DNA of 64,000 nucleotides from Ehretia macrophylla (lineage: Eukaryota > Streptophyta > Magnoliopsida > Boraginales > Ehretiaceae), in contig CM075770.1 in NCBI GenBank assembly GCA_037974665.1, forward strand, positions 59,531,850 through 59,595,849, given 5' to 3'. The notes beneath the pieces were generated by a model. That model was not told where the DNA came from. It ran no database searches and saw nothing but the letters and a program-made list of their open reading frames with translations. A program made the position numbers and the translations under genes. Positions 57,169 through 64,000 of this stretch are shown piece after piece; positions within the stretch are counted from its first letter, which is position 1, and the number at the start of each line of letters is the position of its first letter.

Positions 57169-57287
57169 GGGGTGCAACACGAGGACCTCCCAGGGGGTCA
57201 CACATCCTAGTAATACTCTCGCCCAAGCACGCTTAACTTCGGAGTTCTGATGGGATCCGGGGCTTTAGTGCTGGTATGATTGCACCC
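57169..57287 (-). rRNA. 5S rRNA gene copy 30
   Basis: Changes at about nt 6, 23, 27, 75, 86 (box C) and 101. Shares CACACATCC and TAGTAATACTC with copy 33. Confidence 0.91.
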
Positions 57288-57845
57288 GTCATGTTGAGGG
57301 CACAATTCCTTTTTGTGTTAACGGTTCACAGTCCCAGCCTAGAAAGATGGCCCATTTAAAAGGCCCAATGGGCTTAACGACAACCCATCTGCTTTAACAA
57401 CGCAGCATCCTCGCAAGACGAGATATCGACGTGTTGTACGGCCCTCTAATGTCCCGCGAGTTGGGTTGTCGTCCTTTTAACAGGTCACGATGTACGATCC
57501 GGGATGGAAAAACTGAGCAAAAGAAGAAAAGTGGCCTGAAACTGATGAAAACGTTCGATTTTGGGCTCCAAAAATGGGCAGAGCAAGCAAGCTAGCTGAC
57601 CCCATCATAGAGCTCGCGGAGAGCTTTGTAACGGCATGTTGTGCGCCGCGTAACTCCTTACGGATCAAAAGTTATGAGCACCGGAGCAACAGAGACCTGG
57701 TCACAAGCCCTACGCCCTCAGTTTGCTAGCCCGGCCTCCACGTGAAGCGAAGTTGTCTTGCCCAAGGTGCCGTTGGATTCGATAATAGAAACGTGGTGGA
57801 TATAGTATCTTGGCAACCCTAACTGGAGCAAAAAAGTTGAAAAGG

Positions 57846-57964
57846 GGGATGCAACACGAGGACTTCCCAGTGGGTCACCTATCCTAGTACTACTCTCGCC
57901 CAAGCACGTTTAACTATGGAGTTCTGATGGGATCCGGTGCATTAGTGCTGGAATGATCGCACCC
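57846..57964 (-). rRNA. 5S rRNA gene copy 31
   Basis: Changes at about nt 13, 48-49, 56 (box A), 85 (box C), 94 and 116. Confidence 0.91.
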
Positions 57965-58523
57965 GTCATGTTGAGGGTACTATTCCTTGATGTGTTAACG
58001 GTTCACAGTCCCAACCTAGAGAGATGGCCCATTCAGAAGGCCCAATGGGCTTAACGACAACCCACCCACTTCAACAACGCAGCATCCTCACAAGACGTGA
58101 TATCGACGCATTGTAAGGCCCTCTAATGTCCCGCGAGTAAGGTTGTCGTCCTTTTAACAGCTCACGATGTACGATCTGTGACGGAAAAACAGAGCAAAAG
58201 AAGAAAAGTGGCCCGAAACTGATGAAAATATTCGATTTTGGGCTCCCAAAATGGGCACAGCGAGCAAGATGGTTGCCCCCATCGTAGAGCTATCAGAGAG
58301 CTTTGCAACAGTATGCTGTGCACCGCACAACTCCTTACGGATTAAAAGTTATGGGCACCGGAGCGACGAAGACCAGGTCACAAGCCCTACGCCATCGGTT
58401 TGGGGGCCCAGCCTCCACGTGAAGCGAAGTTGTCTTGCCCAAGGTGCCGTGGGATTCAATAATAGAAATGTGGTGGATAAAGTATCTTGGTAACGCTAAC
58501 CGGAGCAAAAAAAATTGAAAAAG

Positions 58524-58642
58524 GGGGTGCAACACGAGGACTTCCCAAGGGGTTACCTATCCTAGTACTACTCTCGCCCAAGCACGCTTAACTTCGGAGT
58601 TCTGATGGGATCCGATGCATTAGTGCTGGTATGATCACACCC
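58524..58642 (-). rRNA. 5S rRNA gene copy 32
   Basis: Five substitutions (nt 6, 28, 85, 89, 95). The two at nt 85 and 89 fall in box C; box A is clean. Confidence 0.92.
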
Positions 58643-59201
58643 GTCATGTTGAGGGCTCAATTCCTTTATGTGTTAACGGGTCACAGTCCCAGCCTAGAGA
58701 GATGGCCCATTCAAAAGGCCTAATGGGGTTAACGACAACCCATCCACTTCAACAATGCAGCATACTCACAAGACGTGATATCGATGCATTGTAAGGCCTT
58801 CTAATGTCCGGCGAGTAAGGTTGTCATCCTTTTAACAGCTCACGATGTACGATCCGGGACAGAAAAACATAGCGAAAGAAGAAAAGTGGCCCGAAACTGA
58901 TGAAAACATTCGATTTTGGGCTCAAAAAATGGGCACAACGAGCAAGTTGGTTGCCCCTGTTGTAGAGCTCTCAGAGAGCTTTGCAACGGTATGCTGTGCG
59001 CCGTGTAACTCATTACGGATCAAAAGTTATGGGCATCGGAGCGACGGAAACCTGGTCACAAGCCCTATGCCATCGGTTTGCGGGTCCAGCCTCCACGTGA
59101 AGTGAAGTTGTCTTGCCCAAGGTGCCGTGGGATTCGATAATAGAAATGTGGGGGACAAATTATCTTGACAACCCTAATCGGAGCAAAAAAAATTGAAAAG
59201 G

Positions 59202-59320
59202 GGGGTGCAACGTGAGGACTTCCCAGGGGGTCACACATCCTAGTAATACTCTCGTCCATGCACGCTTAACTTCGGAGTTCCGATGGGATCCGGTGCATTA
59301 GTGCTGGTATGATCGCACCC
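59202..59320 (-). rRNA. 5S rRNA gene copy 33
   Basis: Changes at about nt 40, 62, 66, 75, 86 (box C), 108 and 109. Partner of copy 30. Confidence 0.91.
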
Positions 59321-59879
59321 ATTATGTTGAGGGCACAATTCCTTTATGTGTTAACGGTTCACAGTCCCAGCCTAGAGAGATGGCCCATTCAAAAGGCCTA
59401 ATAGGCTTAACGACAACCCATCCACTTCAACAATGCAGCATCCTCACAAGACGTGATATCAATGCATTGTAAGGCCCTCTAATGTCCGGCGAGTAAGGTT
59501 GTCGTCCTTTTAACAGCTCACGACGTACGATCCGGGACGGAAAAACAGAGCAAAAGAAGAAAAGTGGCCCGAAACTGATGAAAACATTCGATTTTGGGCT
59601 CCAAAAATGGGCACAACGAGCAAGATGGTTGCCCCCGTCGTAGAGCTCTCAGAGAGCTTTGCAACGGTATGCTTTGCGCTGCGTAACTCCTTACGGATCA
59701 AAAGTTATGTGCATCAGAGCGACGGAGACCTGGTCACAAGCCCTACGCCATCGGTTTGCGGGCCCAGCCTCCACGTGAAGCGAAGTTGTCTTGCCCAAGG
59801 TGCCGTGGGATTCAATAATAGAAATGTGGGGGACAAAGTATCTTGACAACCCTAACCGGAGCAAAAAAAATTGAAAAGG

Positions 59880-59998
59880 GGGGTGCAACGCGAGGACTTC
59901 CCAGGGGGTCACCCATCCTAGTACTACTCTCGCCAAAGCACGCTTAACTTTGGAGTTCTAATGGGATCCGGTGCATTAGTGCTGGTATGATCGCACCT
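59880..59998 (-). rRNA. 5S rRNA gene copy 34
   Basis: Changes at nt 1, 39, 48, 64 and 109. Last complete copy; solo LTR D lies 363 bp further right, in its upstream spacer. Confidence 0.93.
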
Positions 59999-60365
59999 GT
60001 CATGTTGAGGGCACAATTCATTTATGTGTTAATGGTTCATAGTCCCAACCTAGAGAGATGGCCCATTCAAAAGGCCCAATGGGCTTAACGACAACCCATC
60101 TACTTCAACAACGCAGCATCCTCGCAAGACATGATATCGACGCATTGCAGGGCCCTTTATTGTCCCGCGATTAAGGTTGTTGTCCTTTTAACAGCTCACG
60201 ACGTACGATCCGGGATGAAAAAATAGAGCAAAAGAAGAAAAGTGGCCTGAAACTGAAGAAAACGCTCGATTTTGGGCTCCAAAAAGGGCACAGCGAGCAA
60301 GGTAGCTGCCCCCATCGTAGGGCACTCGGAGAGCTTCGCAACGGTATGCTGTCCACCGCGTAACT

Positions 60366-63300
60366 TGTGAGGCCCGACCCCGATTTGCGTATGATACCTC
60401 GTTTCGTGTGCCCTAATCTAGATTTACGTGCCTTGACCTAGGTTTAAGAATTGCGTTCATTTTATGTGCCATGCATTGAATTACGTGCGTTCATTTAGGG
60501 TAGCATGTATTTACTTGAAAAACATGCGTTCGTCTCGTAGTTTGTGTCCTACCTTGAGTGCGTGTCCTAGACCTAGGAAAGCGTGCCTTCACACTATTCG
60601 AGAAAGCATTTTACATTGAACACTAGACTATTAAACAATCCTACAAAATCCACTATCAATATTATAATCCTAATTCAACTCACTAAAAGACAAAAAATCC
60701 ACCAAACACAAAACATTCTTCATTCTTTATTCCTTATTCTTTTTGCACTTTCAAAACGCAATTAAATAATGATCAAAAGTTGTCAAAATTCAGCATTTTT
60801 AGTAGCCTTGGCCTACCCCTAGGTTGTGTTTATGCATGCTTATTCAATTCAACTTAATTCCTAGACATATTATGACATTCTATGACACAAACGCATACAA
60901 AATTGCTCAAAAATCTCCTCAATTCCTCACCATACTCGACCAAACAATCATGCCCATGCTAGCAATTTTAAATTCCATCTTGAAGACACAAAAAATCAGA
61001 ATTTTGCTGGCCAAGGCCGACATGCTCATCAAAATTTGCAAGGCCTTCTTTTTTTTTGTCATTTCTTCTTTCATTTCTCTTTCTTTTCTCTCACTTCCCT
61101 CTCAATTTCCCTCTCTCTCTCTCGGCCTTGGCTGAGTTCTCTCCATCCTTAGCTCATCTTCTTCACACTATAGTCAACCAAGTTAAGCAACAAGCAAGGA
61201 ATTCGAGCAAGCTAGCTAGAGTTCGAAAATCACACATGCCTGTCCTTGAAGTCTTCTATTTGGCTTAGGTAAGTTTCATGGCTTCCATTTCTTTTCTTCT
61301 TGTTCTAACCTCATGCATGTGCTAAGAGTTCGGTCACTAAGCTAAGAAAAATAGAGAAACTCTAGTTGGAATCTCGGCAAAGCAAGAAGAAGAAGAGATT
61401 GAGCTTCAACAAGTTTTTGTGCATCTTCTTGGTTGTTTGCTAAGGTGAGGGCTAAAAACTTTTGAAATTCCTTAAAAAATTCACATGCATGCTCATAAAT
61501 GTATGTCTTTTCTTCTGTACTTGAGTTATATGTTCGTTCATGAGCTTAAACAACCATGCATGGCAAGATCTTGGCTTGAAAGTGGTGATAGGTGAAGTCG
61601 GATTGTTGACAGCTCTCTGACCAGTCTGTTTCGAGGTAAGTTTATCTAGGCAAAGATGTTGAAAATGCTTTAAAATTGGTAGGTTACTAGTTTGGATAGT
61701 TTTGAACATTTTTCACAGAAATAGGCCGAAGCTAATTTTGAATCTAAGGTCCTCAAAAATGGCAAATCTTTAAAATGTGTCCAAATCTGGAAATCTGAGA
61801 AAAATGAAGCAGGTTTTGGCAGATGCACTGACCTTGTAGAACGAACCATATTTGACTTAGTTAATGATGTCCAAAATGTATGAAAATTGGTGTGCTACTA
61901 TATTTTTCAGTTCTGGACATTTTTGTCAGAAATGGACTAAGGCTAAATCTGACCAGAAGGACCTCAAAAACGTCAATTATAGAAATGTGTGCAAATCTGG
62001 ACAGTTTTGTGCTATTCCACTGTTTCGGCTATATCTAATAATCCCGAACTCCAATTAATGCAAGGTTTGTTTCTGATTTTAGTTAACTTATTAAGATTTA
62101 ATTTGACATCTTATTCACTGGATTTTGAGATTGTTTGGTTATCCTATTGATTGTGAGAAAACAGCCTATTGCAGTAAAGGTTTCACTTAGTTATATGCTT
62201 GGAAAATTGTTGTAACCTCTCTTGTGGTACTAATTGCTTGGAATTGTGGTGTTGGGATGTTGTGTGGACTGTTTTGAGTACTTGAGGATGTTTGAATTGA
62301 ATGATGCATGACTTGAGAATGATCTTGAGTTGACTTAGGGTTCAATCACACGGTTAATCATGAAACGGAAACCCTAATGACTAGGTAGTCTTGCTAAGTG
62401 TTGATCATTTGGATATTGTGTGGAAATTATATGCTTAGTGGGCTGCCCGTAAATGTCTTATAACTTCAAATGTGATTTTGACCATTGCATGTTGACAAAT
62501 AAGCTTTTCTTGCACCCGAACCCATGTTGATGTCATTACATGTTGAATAATCTTATCACTTGATCACATGGGCTTCGTAATGAGTTATATGGCCAGTTTT
62601 ACGTGTGTTACATGGCTGCCCGTTTAATTTTCATATAACTCTATATACCTTTCAAGTAAAATTTCCTGTCTTAACGTGCCTTGCTTGTTTACCTGTCAAT
62701 GTGCAATCTTATGACTGTCCGGAGGAAACCTACTTTGTTGTTCTCCTACTGTGATATATTACCTGTCATAAATGTGCATTGCATACAAGGTTGCAACCTT
62801 TCCTGTCGGCATGGTAGCGATCACGCACACCAGGCGGCATCGGGCTTACCGGTGCACCCGTGACTACCATGGTCCCATTCCTTCTCTCGCTTGGGGGCTA
62901 GACTTCCTCGGAGAGTTGGGTCGTAGGATTTCGGGGTACATCCGGAGTACACCCACCTGGTGTGTTTGGGGGATGTTTTGAAGTCGGCCGCAATAACTGG
63001 TTTCGGAACTGATCTGAGAGCAAAAGCTCACTGTATCCTTTTTACTATGTGTATAAGTACTCTCGCTTGGTTCCTAGAGAAACTCAGGGATGAAAGACTG
63101 GTATTTCTGTTCCTGTACTTGTATTATTGTTATATTCATGCTTGCAAAAGGATTTCATAAGTTGAACCGAAAAATGAGTTTCAAAACCTATTTTTCGTTC
63201 CCCCTCGCTGAGTTCATAAGGACTCACCCTCTTTTATCATCTCTGGTGAAGAAGACCCAGAACAGGTACCCGAGGACGGTGTGGCTAATGATGAACCCCT

Positions 63301-63941
63301 GGAGTGATTGCCTATCATTTATTTGCTTTGCTTGAATATGGCTACTTGTGAACTTTATGTTACTTGAAGACTATTTCCTTTTATGTTGCTCAATGTTGTG
63401 ATGTAAAAGACCCCTGTTGTAATTTGGGATCTAATGTTGGTTTGTACTTATATTAAGTAGATTGATGCTAGACATTACTATGATCGTTTTGCTTTATTAC
63501 CGCTAGTATCTATCATAGGTTATGACGTATTAGTACAGGACTAAGTAAATGAACTTATTCAATCTTAAACAGGTACTCGCTAATAAGCTAAGATCAACAG
63601 GTACTTTTGTAACGAGGATAAACAAACAAACGAGACATAGTATCATGCTAGGTTATAAATCAAATGAGACATCAAGATAACCAATAGGCGTTTCAATTGA
63701 TGATAAATAGCAATCTTTGTTGGAAATGAACTTGAGATAGTAAATTTTGAGGCGTTTAGAGAATTAGGTAAAACCAAAGAGCCCAATTACAGCTGTTATA
63801 CTGCCGGTTTTCTGGAAAACTTTGGTGTTTAGGCTAAAAACAATAAGTGTTAAAACTCCATAAACAGTTAAGTATGTGATATTACCTGAATGTTTAGTTC
63901 ACACCCTAGTCTAACCTTATAGGCCGGGTTGGGGCATGACA
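60366..63941 (+). mobile_element. Solo LTR D of the element C family
   Basis: 3576 bp, TGTGAGG to GCATGACA, flanked by TAACT at 60361-60365 and 63942-63946. No primer site or internal region follows; 5S spacer resumes at once. The intact duplication shows a full element inserted here and was later reduced by recombination between its LTRs. It contains the CT-rich tract (about 61060-61125) and the 69-codon frame (62772-62981) seen in C-type LTRs. Confidence 0.96.
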
Positions 63942-64000
63942 TAACTCCTTACGGATCAAAAGTTATGGGCACCGGAGTGACAGAGACCTAGTCACAAGCC
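63942..64000 (-). repeat. 5S rDNA spacer, block 4 (fragment)
   Basis: TAACTCCTTACGGATCAAAA and the following bases continue the unit interrupted at 60365. No gene before the window ends. Confidence 0.93.

Larger units (their letters stand above)
51493..60365 (-). repeat. 5S rDNA array, block 3 (13 genes)
   Basis: The most regular part of the array: gene starts are 673-678 bp apart. Three-unit similarity is visible here too. Units 23-25 repeat units 20-22 (across element C), and 29-30 share variants with 32-33 (for example TAGTAATACTC in copies 30 and 33, offset 2033 bp). It ends in TAACT, the left target duplication of solo LTR D. Confidence 0.96.

Noticed and set aside
51572..60356. The same short frames in block 3 of the 5S array
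   Set aside because: Same reason: translations of the repeated 5S unit.

Overview
The window is plant nuclear DNA. The evidence is a tandem array of plant-type 5S rRNA genes, a Ty3/gypsy chromovirus with a chromodomain, and a Tat-lineage Ty3/gypsy element with an extra archaeal-type RNase H. No ordinary host protein gene is visible. I cannot name the species. The intron-bearing element gene, CAG-to-TAG decay and very long LTRs all fit an angiosperm.

Layout. (1) 1-1654 is the 3' end of a long LTR cut by the window edge. (2) 1655-14373, 37573-39548, 51493-60365 and 63942-64000 are four pieces of one 5S rDNA array. The unit is about 677 bp: a 119-bp gene plus about 558 bp of spacer. I count 34 gene copies, 33 on the minus strand and one flipped at 8371-8489. 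(3) 14374-37572 is a minus-strand, non-autonomous LTR element ('A'): 4.1-kb LTRs around a 2.9-kb interior with no coding capacity. (4) Nested in A's 3' LTR at 18398-30467 is a 12.07-kb minus-strand Tat-type element ('B'). It has target duplication CGAGG, an unbroken 1818-residue gag-pol, and a separate three-exon gene on its opposite strand. (5) 39549-51492 is a plus-strand chromovirus ('C') with target duplication CACAG and a gag-pol broken by six amber stops, one frameshift and a mutated RT active site. (6) 60366-63941 is a solo LTR ('D') of the C family with target duplication TAACT.

Relations. A, C, D and the left-edge LTR share LTR termini (TGTGAGGCCCG...GGGGCGTGACA). A and C also share the initiator-Met primer site, leader and polypurine tract. 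A therefore looks like a large retrotransposon derivative (LARD-like) that would have used proteins from C-type relatives. Four of the five element/5S junctions fall within about 20 bp of the same point in the 5S spacer. The 5S array is old: no copy I read equals the window consensus. It holds three-unit higher-order repeats, one unit that lost its gene, an inverted duplication, and a run of nine consecutive genes carrying a paired substitution at nt 43-44.

The most unusual parts are the U3 of element B, which carries about 28 near-perfect palindromes upstream of a TATA box, and the antisense spliced gene of B with its own TATA box.
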